Shown here piece by piece: positions 10,357 to 19,521 of a stretch of DNA of 37,353 nt (position 1 is the first letter of the stretch; each line of letters starts with the position of its first letter). Under the pieces are notes generated by a model. That model saw only the letters and a list, made by a program, of their open reading frames with translations. It was not told where the DNA came from and searched no databases. This stretch comes from Candidatus Cryptobacteroides faecavium. GTDB taxonomy: Bacteria > Bacteroidota > Bacteroidia > Bacteroidales > UBA932. The DNA is taken from positions 1-37,353 of the forward strand of contig JADIMB010000128.1 in assembly GCA_017694995.1 (NCBI GenBank), given 5' to 3'. Made by a program: the position numbers and the translations under genes.

Positions 10357-10977
10357 TCACTGGTTTTTACCGAACAGGAGCTCCCGTGTGGCAGGACGGA
10401 GATATTCGCTTATGAGCTCTTTGAAGGTCTCGTCTGTAAAGCTTATGAAATATCCTCCGTCTTTTGGACCTATAGTGAATCCGCCTGATATTTTTCTGGA
10501 GAACTTTGCGGAGACTCCCGCCTTGAGGATTCTGGACAGTTCATCAGTGACAAACGGCTCCAGCTCTTTCTTCATGCTTTCCGGGAGGACAAGGGCGATG
10601 TCCGCCGGATCCTGGCCTGCAGGGTTGAACGATTTTGCGACAGCTTCGATGAGTTTCTTAACATACCCGGCGGACGAAAGCGCTGAGGATGTCTCCTTGT
10701 CTGTCATTTCCGTAAGGATGAGCTTCTCTATGCTCTGCCTTGTCGCCGTGATGCTCTGGAGCGCCGCCATGCGGACATCCCCTGTCACCTTGGTCTTGAG
10801 TTCCTCAGCCTCCCTGCGGGCTGCCGCCCTGATGGAGTCTGCATCTGAATTTGCCTTGGCGATTATCTCCTCTGCCTGTTTCCTGGCTTTTGCAAGGATC
10901 TCCTCGCCTTCCTGTTTTCCTTTGGACAGACCCTCATTGTAGAGCTTGTCTGTCAGTTCTTGCAATTTGTCCTGCAT
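10357..10977 (-). CDS. V/A-type ATPase subunit E
   Basis: 206 aa; long charged helix GKQEGEEILAKARKQAEEIIAKANSDADSIRAAARREAEELK; first gene of the operon. Confidence 0.85.
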   Translation of the reverse strand: MQDKLQELTDKLYNEGLSKGKQEGEEILAKARKQAEEIIAKANSDADSIRAAARREAEELKTKVTGDVRMAALQSITATRQSIEKLILTEMTDKETSSALSSAGYVKKLIEAVAKSFNPAGQDPADIALVLPESMKKELEPFVTDELSRILKAGVSAKFSRKISGGFTIGPKDGGYFISFTDETFKELISEYLRPATRELLFGKNQ

Positions 10978-11020
10978 ATAAGAGTTGTTTGATTATTCGA
11001 GTTTCAGTGCTTACATCCAA

Positions 11021-11028
11021 CAAATTTA
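11021..11028 (-). promoter_or_regulatory. Candidate -7 element (TAAATTTG) for the V-ATPase operon
   Basis: Minus-strand TAAATTTG matches the Bacteroidetes TAnnTTTG consensus about 45 nt upstream of the subunit E start; -33 element is weak. Confidence 0.45.
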
Positions 11029-11162
11029 TATAAAATGATTCTAAAAAACCAATTATAAATGACAGTTTCTGCAGATTTAATGATTCCGTAACGAAATTTC
11101 ATGTGTTTTCGAATGAAATAAGCGGCTTTCGCAATGAAATTATGTGCTGCCGCCGGTGCAAT

Positions 11163-11200
11163 AGAAAACAAAAGCGGGACGAGCTCACTGCCCGTCCCGC
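11163..11200 (-). terminator. Intrinsic terminator after the biotin carrier gene
   Basis: Minus strand: GCGGGACG-ggcagtgagct-CGTCCCGC followed by TTTTGTTTTC. Confidence 0.85.
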
Positions 11201-11223
11201 AATATGCTGTATGACAATGCCTC

Positions 11224-11691
11224 TTAAGCGATTGTCACGATCGGAACTCCCTCAAGAACCGAGTCACCCTTGTTTACATGGATGGCTGTCACAGTACCTG
11301 CATGGTCTGCCTCTATGGCGTTCTCCATCTTCATGGCCTCAAGGACAGCTACCTGCTGTCCGGCCTTAACCGCGTCGCCGACTTTAACGGAGATCTCGAC
11401 AATCACTCCCGGAAGCGGGGATGTCACGGCTTTCCCCGCACCTGACGCAGCAGGGGCTGCCTGTGCAGGAGCCGGTGCCGGTGCTTGAGCAGGGGCGGCG
11501 GCAGGTGCAGGTGCTGCTGTCTGGACTGGCTGCGCGGCTGGAGCCTGGACCGGCTGTACCTGGATGCCTGATCCTGTGCCGAGCTCGACCTTGTATGATG
11601 CCACGACGGTGACGTCAGCGACATTCCCTTCCACTGAATTGATGGTTACGTTATATTCGTTACCGTTTATCTTGAAATTATACTGTTTCAT
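11224..11691 (-). CDS. Biotin carboxyl carrier protein / methylmalonyl-CoA (de)carboxylase gamma-like subunit
   Basis: 155 aa; Ala/Pro-rich linker, then biotinyl domain with EAMKMENAI and SPLPGVIVEISVKVGDAVKAGQ. Confidence 0.93.
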   Translation of the reverse strand: MKQYNFKINGNEYNVTINSVEGNVADVTVVASYKVELGTGSGIQVQPVQAPAAQPVQTAAPAPAAAPAQAPAPAPAQAAPAASGAGKAVTSPLPGVIVEISVKVGDAVKAGQQVAVLEAMKMENAIEADHAGTVTAIHVNKGDSVLEGVPIVTIA

Positions 11692-11709
11692 TTTGGGATT
11701 GTTTAAATG

Positions 11710-11952
11710 TTATTTCTTTCTTTCCGGAAGCTGGCGCAGGGTTGCGTACCTTGAAGTCCAAGGCGTGGATGAAGGCTTGATGGTGATCACGAAGCTTTCC
11801 TGGTCATGGACTCCGTCGCCTTCCTGGCAGCGGTCCAGTGCCATTGCTATAGCCGCACATATCTCACCGCCTATTCCCTGGCTGATGTTTGCTGCTATCT
11901 CGATAGCTTTATCTGGTGTAATTTCACTCATAATCTCTGTGTTTTCATTCAT
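11710..11952 (-). CDS. OadG-like small subunit lacking an N-terminal TM segment
   Basis: 80 aa; GGEICAAIAMAL...HDQESFVITI...PWTSRYATLRQ resembles the soluble tail of Bacteroidetes OadG-type proteins; position between the carboxyltransferase and the biotin carrier. Confidence 0.6.
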   Translation of the reverse strand: MNENTEIMSEITPDKAIEIAANISQGIGGEICAAIAMALDRCQEGDGVHDQESFVITIKPSSTPWTSRYATLRQLPERKK

Positions 11953-12000
11953 TTGTCCTGGTTCGTCCCGGCGATGCCCCGTTACGGGCGTGTCCGGACT

Positions 12001-13563
12001 TTACAGAGGCAGGTTGTCATGTTTCTTTGCAGGGTTGGTGACTTTCTTGCCTGCGAGCTGCTCAAGGGCTCTGATTACGCGGAAGCGGGTGTTGCGCGGC
12101 TCGATTACGTCATCTATGTAGCCGTAGCTTGCCGCCTGGTATGGGTTGCAGAACAGGTCGTTGTACTCTGTCTTCTTCTCCTCTGCGACGCGTGCCTTTT
12201 CGGCAGGGTCCTCGATAGCCTTGATCTCTTTCGAATAGAGGATCTCGACTGCTCCGTCGGCTCCCATCACGGCTATGTTCGCGGATGGCCATGCGTAGTT
12301 GATGTCGCCGCGGAGCTGCTTGCAGCTCATCACGATATGGGACCCTCCGTATGATTTCCTGAGTGTGACTGTAACTTTTGGTACAGTGGCCTCTCCGTAT
12401 GCATAGAGGAGCTTAGCCCCGTGGACGATGATCCCGCCGTATTCCTGCTGCGTCCCGCAGAGGAATCCCGGTACATCCACCAGTGTCACGAGTGGGATGT
12501 TGAAGGCATCGCAGAAACGCACGAAGCGTGCTGCCTTGCGGGATGCGTTGATGTCAAGTACACCTGCAAGGATTTTAGGCTGGTTGGCCACGATGCCGAC
12601 AGACCTTCCGTTCATGTGTGCGAAGCCTATGATGATATTTTTTGCGTAGTTCTTGTGTATCTCGAAGAACTTCCCGTCATCCACGATGCTGCCGATTACC
12701 TTGTACATGTCATAAGGCTTGTTCGGGCTGTCCGGGATGATGTCGTTGAGCGAGTCGTCTACACGGCCTACAGGGTCGTCTGTCGGGACGAACGGGGCCT
12801 CCTCCATGTTGTTCTGCGGGATGAAGCTGAGGAGGTCCTTTATAATCTGGATACCTTCTTCCTCGTTTTCAGCCGCGAAATGTGCGACTCCGCTCTTTGT
12901 GGCATGTACGCTAGCCCCGCCGAGCTCCTCCTGTGTCACTACCTCTCCTGTCACGGTCTTCACGACACCTGGGCCGGTGAGGAACATATAGGAGGTGTTC
13001 TTCACCATGATGTTGAAGTCAGTCAGGGCAGGGGAGTACACCGCCCCGCCGGCGCAAGGTCCGAAGATGCCGGAAATCTGAGGCACCACGCCTGATGCCA
13101 TGATATTACGCTGGAAAATCTCTCCGAAACCTGCCAGTGCGCAGATTCCTTCCTGGATGCGGGCTCCGCCCGAGTCGTTCAGTCCGATGCAAGGCGCCCC
13201 GTTCTTCATGGCCATGTCCATGACCTTGCAGATCTTCTGGGCCATTGTCTCGGAGAGAGAGCCTCCCGATACGGTGAAGTCCTGGGCAAACACATACACC
13301 AGTCTTCCGTCGATGGTACCCTGTCCGGTAACCACACCGTCACCGTCAAACTTGGTCTTGTCCATCCCGAAGTTGGTGCAGCGGTGCTGGACGAACATGT
13401 CATACTCTTCGAAGCTGCCCTCGTCGAGAAGCATGGCAATCCTTTCCCTTGCTGTGAACTTTCCTTTGGCATGCTGTGCGTCGATCCTTTTCTGGCCGCC
13501 GCCCATACGGGCTTTTGCCCTGCGCTCGACAAGCTCTTTGATCTTTTCCTGCTGGATACTCAT
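12001..13563 (-). CDS. Acyl-CoA carboxyltransferase (methylmalonyl-CoA decarboxylase alpha / propionyl-CoA carboxylase beta)
   Basis: [42 protein letters not shown]..., [33 protein letters not shown]. Confidence 0.93.
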   Translation of the reverse strand: MSIQQEKIKELVERRAKARMGGGQKRIDAQHAKGKFTARERIAMLLDEGSFEEYDMFVQHRCTNFGMDKTKFDGDGVVTGQGTIDGRLVYVFAQDFTVSGGSLSETMAQKICKVMDMAMKNGAPCIGLNDSGGARIQEGICALAGFGEIFQRNIMASGVVPQISGIFGPCAGGAVYSPALTDFNIMVKNTSYMFLTGPGVVKTVTGEVVTQEELGGASVHATKSGVAHFAAENEEEGIQIIKDLLSFIPQNNMEEAPFVPTDDPVGRVDDSLNDIIPDSPNKPYDMYKVIGSIVDDGKFFEIHKNYAKNIIIGFAHMNGRSVGIVANQPKILAGVLDINASRKAARFVRFCDAFNIPLVTLVDVPGFLCGTQQEYGGIIVHGAKLLYAYGEATVPKVTVTLRKSYGGSHIVMSCKQLRGDINYAWPSANIAVMGADGAVEILYSKEIKAIEDPAEKARVAEEKKTEYNDLFCNPYQAASYGYIDDVIEPRNTRFRVIRALEQLAGKKVTNPAKKHDNLPL

Positions 13564-13622
13564 AATCAATATTGTTTAGATATTAATACTATTCATCATT
13601 GTGCAAAAATGCTCAAATCATG

Positions 13623-13630
13623 CAAATATA
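13623..13630 (-). promoter_or_regulatory. Candidate -7 element (TATATTTG) for the carboxyltransferase operon
   Basis: Minus-strand TATATTTG about 60 nt upstream of the start codon. Confidence 0.5.
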
Positions 13631-13693
13631 GGAAACACTTTTGAAATTCCAGTGCTTTCTGGCTGCTGTTTTGAATTATTTGAAGAAGGCGAC

Positions 13694-15340
13694 TTATTTG
13701 CCGAAATGTGCTTTACCTATATATGACAGCCTGACTGTCAGGCCGAAAGAGTTCTGGTACAGTTTCCCGAAATCCCCGTACAGACCTATTCCGAGAGACA
13801 GGGGAAGTCTTTTCCCCAGATGAGGGATCTCACCCTCCAGCGCTACGGAAAACTGCTCGGGGACCGAAAGGAAAATACTCTTGTCGGCGCCTTCCCCAAT
13901 GTCACTCTGGCTGTACTTGCCGAAGTTCCTGCTGTATGTGAAGAGGAACTTGTAAGGCACCTTGCCGGCCGCATTCCCGCGCAGGCCGAAATGCCAGGCT
14001 GTCACTCTGTTGTTGCACACTCCGAGCACTTTCCCGTCCTCTCCTGCCGGCATCGGGGTGAAGAGCGGCAGTCCGATGGTATTCCCGTAATATGTCCACC
14101 CGGACCTGTATTCCCCGTTGTTGAAATAATTGTCACATCCTCCAAGGATAACCCTTTTGTTGTCAGGGTTTTTCTCCAGCTCTTCATCCGTAGCAGGCCT
14201 GTCATGCTGCGGCCCTGACTGCCATTTGGTGTATACGAATTCAAGCAGGATGTCTGTCACCCATTTGTCCCTGTCCTTGAAGGAGAAGTTCAATGTGTTC
14301 ACCCCGTCCGGGAAGTTCTGGAACCTCATGCCTGAACGGTCATCGAACGGGATATCATGCTGGAAAGTGACCGTGAAGTCGGCTGCATTTACATCCAGGC
14401 GTATGAGCTCCCGGCCCAGATGGTTCCCCAGGACATTGATCTGGTCGCTCTGAGTGGCATCATCACCCCCGTTCTTGCCGAAAATAACTCTCATGTAGTC
14501 ATTGAAGCTGCTTGGCTGTTTCCCGTAGACCGGTGATGTCCCTGACCACTGGCTCCACATTTCAAGTCCGAGGGTGAGCGAGAGGAATTTCACCGGCGTT
14601 ATCTTGAGGAACAGGGCCTCATTGTGAAGCAGGGTCTTGTCCGTGTACCTGTTGTCGATCATCATGTAGTCCGCGAAGTTCGCCTTGAATGCGAGGATAT
14701 TCCGCGTCCATGGTATGTAGATGAAGTCCGTGCTGAGGTTGTAGCCCGGGAGGTTGCGGCTGTTGCCTGTGTATATCATGTCACCTCCTGTGAGAGACAG
14801 GCCGTAGAATTCATCCAGCGCCCTGTCTTTCATTCCTATATCCAGATGCAGCTTTTTCCAGCTGACCCCGAAATACAGTCTGTCTGCTATTCCTTGCCAC
14901 TGTCCGCAGGTAGTGAAGTAGCCGGCCAGCGACACACCTCCCGAAAGTACTATGCCTGGCCTGGTGAGATATGCCGTCTGGACACCTGCCGTCATTAAGC
15001 CTGTGGCTCCGGAGCGGTTGTCTCCCATCCCGTCCAGCAGCCTGTTCCCGCCTGTCTGCAGATTGGACGGAAAGAGCCCTCTCCTGTTGGCTGTGCCCCA
15101 GAACGGCATCCCGTCCTTGGCTCCGTAGCCGTAGAGTGAAATGTCCCATTCCACCATGCCCTGCCTTTCACCAAGACTGCGCACATCCCTCCCATCCCCT
15201 GTAAGGAAATGGAATGGAAGGACTTCGACATATGCTGAATCTGCGGCGGCGCAAGTTTCTCCAGGGGCTTTTGCCCCGGACTGCACCTCTGAGGAAATCA
15301 CAGCCAGAGCTGCTGATATGCATATAAAAACCCTTTTCAT
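13694..15340 (-). CDS. Capsule assembly Wzi-like outer-membrane protein
   Basis: Signal peptide MKRVFICISAALAVISSEVQSGA; WDISLYGYGAKDGMPFWGTANRRGLFPSN, barrel repeats, LGLEMWSQWSGTSP. Start chosen at the internal Met (ORF extends to 15376). Confidence 0.75.
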   Translation of the reverse strand: MKRVFICISAALAVISSEVQSGAKAPGETCAAADSAYVEVLPFHFLTGDGRDVRSLGERQGMVEWDISLYGYGAKDGMPFWGTANRRGLFPSNLQTGGNRLLDGMGDNRSGATGLMTAGVQTAYLTRPGIVLSGGVSLAGYFTTCGQWQGIADRLYFGVSWKKLHLDIGMKDRALDEFYGLSLTGGDMIYTGNSRNLPGYNLSTDFIYIPWTRNILAFKANFADYMMIDNRYTDKTLLHNEALFLKITPVKFLSLTLGLEMWSQWSGTSPVYGKQPSSFNDYMRVIFGKNGGDDATQSDQINVLGNHLGRELIRLDVNAADFTVTFQHDIPFDDRSGMRFQNFPDGVNTLNFSFKDRDKWVTDILLEFVYTKWQSGPQHDRPATDEELEKNPDNKRVILGGCDNYFNNGEYRSGWTYYGNTIGLPLFTPMPAGEDGKVLGVCNNRVTAWHFGLRGNAAGKVPYKFLFTYSRNFGKYSQSDIGEGADKSIFLSVPEQFSVALEGEIPHLGKRLPLSLGIGLYGDFGKLYQNSFGLTVRLSYIGKAHFGK

Positions 15341-15369
15341 ATACTGTCTCTGAAAATACCGCCGCAAAT

Positions 15370-16299
15370 TTAGCATTTATGAGCATATTTTTCCAAGGAT
15401 GACAGGATTTTCCTGTTTGCGGTGTCTATCATTGAGCTGTCAAGTGATGACAGATAGATCCTTGTGGTCTTTTCTGAGTCATGTCCCATTCCTGCGCTTA
15501 TGACCGACACGGGGATATTGTGTTTCCTTGCATTGCTCGCCCATGAGTGCCTCGCTGTATAGGATGAAAGCATGATACAGCTCCCTGCCATGAAACTCAG
15601 CATCTTGAGGTTGCGGTTGAAGTAGCCAAGAGCCGTCTGGTACTGTCTGAAAGCGGCCTCCGGGTCGCACGTCTTGATTATGGGGAAGATATACTCGGAA
15701 CTGTCGCGTATGTACTTGTCGATTATCACTCTCGCGTTCGGCTCAATACGGACGGATATGTTCTGTCCGGTCTTTTTCCTGCTGTAGAGCAGAATGTTGC
15801 CTTTTATGTTCTTTTTCCTGAGGAATGCCATGTCGACAAATGACATCCCGCGGGTGCAGTAGCTGAATATGAACATGTCTCTTGCCAGTGCAAGTGACGG
15901 TTTCGCCAGGAGGTCAAGACTGATGATTTTTCCTATAAGATCTTCATCCACAGCACGCTTCCTGGTCTTGTCGATACCAGTGTATACATGGCTGAACGGG
16001 AATTTCTGCTTTATGATTCCGCAGTCCACAGCTTTGTTGTATACCGCACGCAGGACCCTCATGTAGAAAGATATGGTATTGCGTACGACACCGCGCCGCT
16101 GCAGCCAGGAGTTGTATTTGAGAATTGTCACTTCATCAGGCCATGACGGGGTACTTCCGCTCTGTGAAATGAATTCAAGGAAACTGCTGCAAGTGCGCCT
16201 GTAGTTCCTTGCAGTGCCCAGACGGCCTGCTTCTTTCAGTTCCGATGCCTGATGTTCGATCCAGGCCACGAAAGAGATGTTAAGTGTTTTCTGTTTCAT
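15370..16299 (-). CDS. Tyrosine-type site-specific recombinase (phage-integrase SAM-like N-terminus)
   Basis: R (YCTRGMSF), K (SRKKTGQNI), RH (YTARHSWAS), H (GMGHDS), Y (TRIYLSSLDSS). ORF extends to 16329; Met at 16299 preferred. Confidence 0.88.
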   Translation of the reverse strand: MKQKTLNISFVAWIEHQASELKEAGRLGTARNYRRTCSSFLEFISQSGSTPSWPDEVTILKYNSWLQRRGVVRNTISFYMRVLRAVYNKAVDCGIIKQKFPFSHVYTGIDKTRKRAVDEDLIGKIISLDLLAKPSLALARDMFIFSYCTRGMSFVDMAFLRKKNIKGNILLYSRKKTGQNISVRIEPNARVIIDKYIRDSSEYIFPIIKTCDPEAAFRQYQTALGYFNRNLKMLSFMAGSCIMLSSYTARHSWASNARKHNIPVSVISAGMGHDSEKTTRIYLSSLDSSMIDTANRKILSSLEKYAHKC

Positions 16300-16349
16300 G
16301 TCTCTACAAGATTTTTTCACAAATTGCAAAAACCGGAACAGATGTCCAC

Positions 16350-16382
16350 AAAAAAAGGGGTCCGGTTCCGGATCCCTTTACA
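16350..16382 (-). terminator. Intrinsic terminator downstream of the YebC-family gene
   Basis: Minus strand: AAAGGGATCCGG-aa-CCGGACCCCTTTTTTTT; 11 of 12 stem positions pair, T-tract of 8. Confidence 0.85.
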
Positions 16383-16402
16383 AGTCACACTGCGGTGTCT
16401 TC

Positions 16403-17146
16403 CTATTCTTCCTGCAGAGGCTTCATTGTATGATATACATTCTGCACGTCGTCATCCTCTTCAAGCCTTTCCACAAGCTTGTCAAGCTCCACCCTGTCTT
16501 CCGGTGCTATGTCCTTCAGATCGACATTCGGGATCCTGGTGAACTCTCCGGAGAGCATTTCATAGCCGTGGTCCTCAATGTATTTCTGGATGTTGTTGAA
16601 GGCAGTGTATTCCCCGTAGATGATTATCTCCTTGTTCCCGTCTTCATCCTCCTCCTCGAACACTTCATCTGCGCCGAAATCTATGAGGTCAAGCTCAAGC
16701 TCCTCGATGTCGACAGGCTTGTCGCTTTTGATACGGAACATGCACTTGTGGTCGAACATATACTCCACGCTGCCGGAAGTGCCGAGAGAACCGCCGCTCT
16801 TTGTGAAGTATGAGCGGACGTTGGCCACTGTACGGTTGTTGTTGTCTGTGGCCGCCTCCACCAGGAAGGCAATCCCGTGAGGGCCGTATCCTTCAAGTAC
16901 AATCTCCTTGTAATCGCTCTGGTCCTTGTCGCTTGCACGTTTGATGGCACGTTCTATATTGTCCTTTGGCATGTTCTCGCTGCGGGCTGTCTGGAGCAGG
17001 GCCCTGAGCCTCGGGTTACCGGTCACATCCGGTCCGCCCTGCTTTACAGCGATAGTTATCTCTTTACCGATCTTGGTGAACGTGCGGGCCATATGCCCCC
17101 AACGCTTGAATTTCCTTTCTTTCCTGAATTCGAATGCTCTTCCCAT
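16403..17146 (-). CDS. YebC/PmpR family transcription/translation regulator
   Basis: 247 aa; MGRAFEFRKERKFKRWGHMARTFTKIGKEI...MPKDNIERAIKRA..EGYGPHGIAFLVE..TDNNNRT. Confidence 0.95.
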   Translation of the reverse strand: MGRAFEFRKERKFKRWGHMARTFTKIGKEITIAVKQGGPDVTGNPRLRALLQTARSENMPKDNIERAIKRASDKDQSDYKEIVLEGYGPHGIAFLVEAATDNNNRTVANVRSYFTKSGGSLGTSGSVEYMFDHKCMFRIKSDKPVDIEELELDLIDFGADEVFEEEDEDGNKEIIIYGEYTAFNNIQKYIEDHGYEMLSGEFTRIPNVDLKDIAPEDRVELDKLVERLEEDDDVQNVYHTMKPLQEE

Positions 17147-17149
17147 ATA

Positions 17150-17818
17150 TTATTCAGCTTCTAGTCTTGAAATATACTTGTCGATGTCATATCCTTCCAT
17201 AGACTGAGGATACTGGTCCTTGATCTTCTTGTACAGTGCGATAGCCTTTTCATTCTGTCCGAGCTTCTCGCAGACAGCACCTGCCTTGAGGAGATATCCT
17301 GCAGCGTACATGTTGTCGATCGTGCCAGCGGCTTTTTCAAAGTAACCGAGGGCTGCGGCATAGTCCTCGAGACCGACATACGCGTCACCTATGCATGCAG
17401 TTGCGCGCGCTTTCAGGATAGGGTCCTTGCCAGTGTATGAGCTGAGGTACTTGATTGCCTGCTCAAAGTTTCCGAGCTGCAGCTCGCACACGCCAGCGTA
17501 GAAGTATACCGCCTTGCCGGCCTTTTTGCCGTAGTCGCTGATGATCTGCGAGAATCCGAGGACATTCCCGTCACCGTTGAGCGCGAGCTCGTATTCCATG
17601 TTGCGGAAATTGTTCTCTGCCGGATACATCTGCTCCTGCGCCTCGGCCCTCTGGACTTCATAGACGAACTTATGGTAGCAGAAGAATACGGCACCTGCAA
17701 CCACAAGTACTGCCAGAATGATAAGAAGGGTCTTTCTGTTCTCTTTGAAAAAGAGGTCTGTCTTGGAAACTGCTTCTACAACTGCTTCAGCATTTTCGTG
17801 TTTAGTTTCGTTTGCCAT
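17150..17818 (-). CDS. Membrane-anchored tetratricopeptide repeat protein
   Basis: One TM segment (TLLIILAVLVVAGAVFFCY) then TPR-like repeats; start at MANETKHENAEAV. Confidence 0.8.
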   Translation of the reverse strand: MANETKHENAEAVVEAVSKTDLFFKENRKTLLIILAVLVVAGAVFFCYHKFVYEVQRAEAQEQMYPAENNFRNMEYELALNGDGNVLGFSQIISDYGKKAGKAVYFYAGVCELQLGNFEQAIKYLSSYTGKDPILKARATACIGDAYVGLEDYAAALGYFEKAAGTIDNMYAAGYLLKAGAVCEKLGQNEKAIALYKKIKDQYPQSMEGYDIDKYISRLEAE

Positions 17819-17853
17819 TTTATGCTTTATTTTTGTTTTCTTGAAAGGAGCGG

Positions 17854-17861
17854 CAAATTTA
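17854..17861 (-). promoter_or_regulatory. Candidate promoter -7 (TAAATTTG) for the TPR gene, with TTG about 20 nt upstream
   Basis: Minus strand AATTG-TTGGTTTTACCAAATTTTTA-TAAATTTG. Confidence 0.5.
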
Positions 17862-17904
17862 TAAAAATTTGGTAAAACCAACAATTATAATTTCACGAAA
17901 TCCC

Positions 17905-17912
17905 TATCTTTG
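17905..17912 (+). promoter_or_regulatory. Candidate promoter -7 (TATCTTTG) for recF
   Basis: TAnnTTTG match 20 nt before the recF start; no good -33 element. Confidence 0.45.
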
Positions 17913-17931
17913 CAAAGATATAGACACAGAT

Positions 17932-19035
17932 ATGCCGGTACTGGAAAAAATAACAATCGCTGATTTCAGGAACATCCGCCTGCAGGAGCTGGATTTCTCA
18001 CCGAATCTTAACTGTATTTCTGGCAACAACGGTGAAGGCAAGACCAACCTCCTTGATGCCATATATTACCTTTCAATGACCAAGAGCGCTTTTTCTTCTT
18101 CCGACAAGTACAATTTCCGTTATGGCGCCTCTTCGTTCTCCATCTGCGGGATATACCGCATGGAGAATTCCATGGAGAGCCGTTTTGCGGTCCGTGTCGA
18201 CTCTTCGGGCGAGAAGAAGATAAGAAGGGATGACAAGCCTTATCCGAGGGTGTCCGCGCATATAGGTGTTCTCCCGGTGGTGATGGTCTCTCCCGAGGAT
18301 ATATCCCTTGTGAGCGAATCAGGGGAGGAGCGGCGCAGGTTCACCAATTCGGTGCTGTCCCAGATGGACAGGGAATATCTGTCCGCCCTGCAGCAGTACA
18401 ACCGTCTTCTCCTTCAGCGGAACAAGATGCTGAAAAGCCCCCAGGTCGACATGGACCTGCTGTCCGTGCTGGATTCCAGGATGCAGGCCTATGCGGAGCC
18501 GGTATACAGGGCGAGAAGCAGGTTCGCCAGTGACATACGTCCGGTGGTGTCCGAGTTCTACGGCGCGCTGTCCGGAGGGTCCGAGAAAGTGGATGTGAGA
18601 TACCGGTCTGACTTGGACAAAGGAAGCCTGGAGGATTTGCTGAAGGCTTCGTCGGAAAAGGACAGGATACTGAAATACACCACAGTAGGCGTACACCGGG
18701 ACGATTTCGAGTTCACTATGGACGGGTGGCCCATTAGGAAGTGCGGTTCTCAGGGGCAGCAGAAGTCTTTCCTTGTGTCGCTGAAATTCGCCCAGTACGA
18801 AATCATGAAAAGGGGGTGCGGATTTGCTCCGATACTTCTTCTTGACGATGTCTTCGACAAGCTGGATATGAACCGCATTTCCAACCTGCTCTCGATGGTC
18901 TCGTCAAGCGATTTCGGACAGATTTTCATAACGGACAGCAACAAGGTGCGCATGGCCGGTGTGGTGGACAGGATCACCGACAGCCGGGCGTATTTCGAGG
19001 CCGCGGCAGGGGAGTTCCGGCAGTGTACTGAGTGA
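17932..19035 (+). CDS. recF: DNA replication/repair protein RecF
   Basis: MPVLEKITIADFRNIRLQELDFSPNLNCISGNNGEGKTNLLDAIYYLSMTKSAF; SQGQQKSFLVSLKFAQ; ILLLDDVFDKLD. Confidence 0.96.
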   Translation: MPVLEKITIADFRNIRLQELDFSPNLNCISGNNGEGKTNLLDAIYYLSMTKSAFSSSDKYNFRYGASSFSICGIYRMENSMESRFAVRVDSSGEKKIRRDDKPYPRVSAHIGVLPVVMVSPEDISLVSESGEERRRFTNSVLSQMDREYLSALQQYNRLLLQRNKMLKSPQVDMDLLSVLDSRMQAYAEPVYRARSRFASDIRPVVSEFYGALSGGSEKVDVRYRSDLDKGSLEDLLKASSEKDRILKYTTVGVHRDDFEFTMDGWPIRKCGSQGQQKSFLVSLKFAQYEIMKRGCGFAPILLLDDVFDKLDMNRISNLLSMVSSSDFGQIFITDSNKVRMAGVVDRITDSRAYFEAAAGEFRQCTE

Positions 19036-19460
19036 ATTTTATACTGAAGCACGTGTATATGGACAGATTTTTTTCAGACGGCGGTGCAGGTGACCGCACC
19101 GGGAACGCAGGCGTAACCGGTCCACGCCAGGGCAGTGTGCGTATGGCCAGGAAGGAGGCAGTGCCGATGGATGTCCTGGTCTCCCAGTATATAAAGGAGA
19201 TGAAGCTTGTGAACGGTCTGAACAGGCAGCGGATTTTCGAGGCATGGGACGTGGCCTCGGGGGCAGGCGGATATACAGTGAACAAGTATCTCAAGAACGG
19301 GGTGCTTTACTGCTCCATCAGTTCTTCGGTGGTCCGGAACCAGCTCTCGTTCCAGAAGACAAGGATACTGGAACTGATGAATGATTTCCTGCTGAAGGAC
19401 GCCTTGTTTGTCAGGGATGAGGGCAAGACAGTCTTTGTCAAGGATGTTGTGCTGAGATAG
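19032..19460 (+). CDS. DUF721 (DciA-like) protein
   Basis: MDVLVSQYIKEMKLVNGLNRQRIFEAWDVASG..VLYCSISSSVVRNQLSFQKTRILELMN; follows recF. Start uncertain (19032, 19059 or 19143). Confidence 0.8.
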   Translation: MNFILKHVYMDRFFSDGGAGDRTGNAGVTGPRQGSVRMARKEAVPMDVLVSQYIKEMKLVNGLNRQRIFEAWDVASGAGGYTVNKYLKNGVLYCSISSSVVRNQLSFQKTRILELMNDFLLKDALFVRDEGKTVFVKDVVLR

Positions 19461-19521
19461 GGAATATAAACTGCGTGTTTTTTTTCGGGAAATCCCGACA
19501 GTTTTTTAACTTTACGGAATT

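Noticed and set aside
11424-11570. GC-rich low-complexity stretch that looks repetitive
   Set aside because: It encodes the Ala/Pro-rich flexible linker of the biotin carrier protein, typical for this family.
12421-13095. 224-aa plus-strand ORF opposite the carboxyltransferase
   Set aside because: Shadow ORF; the minus-strand gene is clearly real.
15341-15369. Invertible promoter between the recombinase and the wzi-like gene
   Set aside because: The gap is about 30 nt and no flanking inverted repeats were seen, so a local invertible switch is unsupported.
15370-16382. Integrated mobile element around the tyrosine recombinase
   Set aside because: Neighbours are housekeeping or capsule genes; no tRNA target, att-like repeats, mobilisation or phage genes were found.
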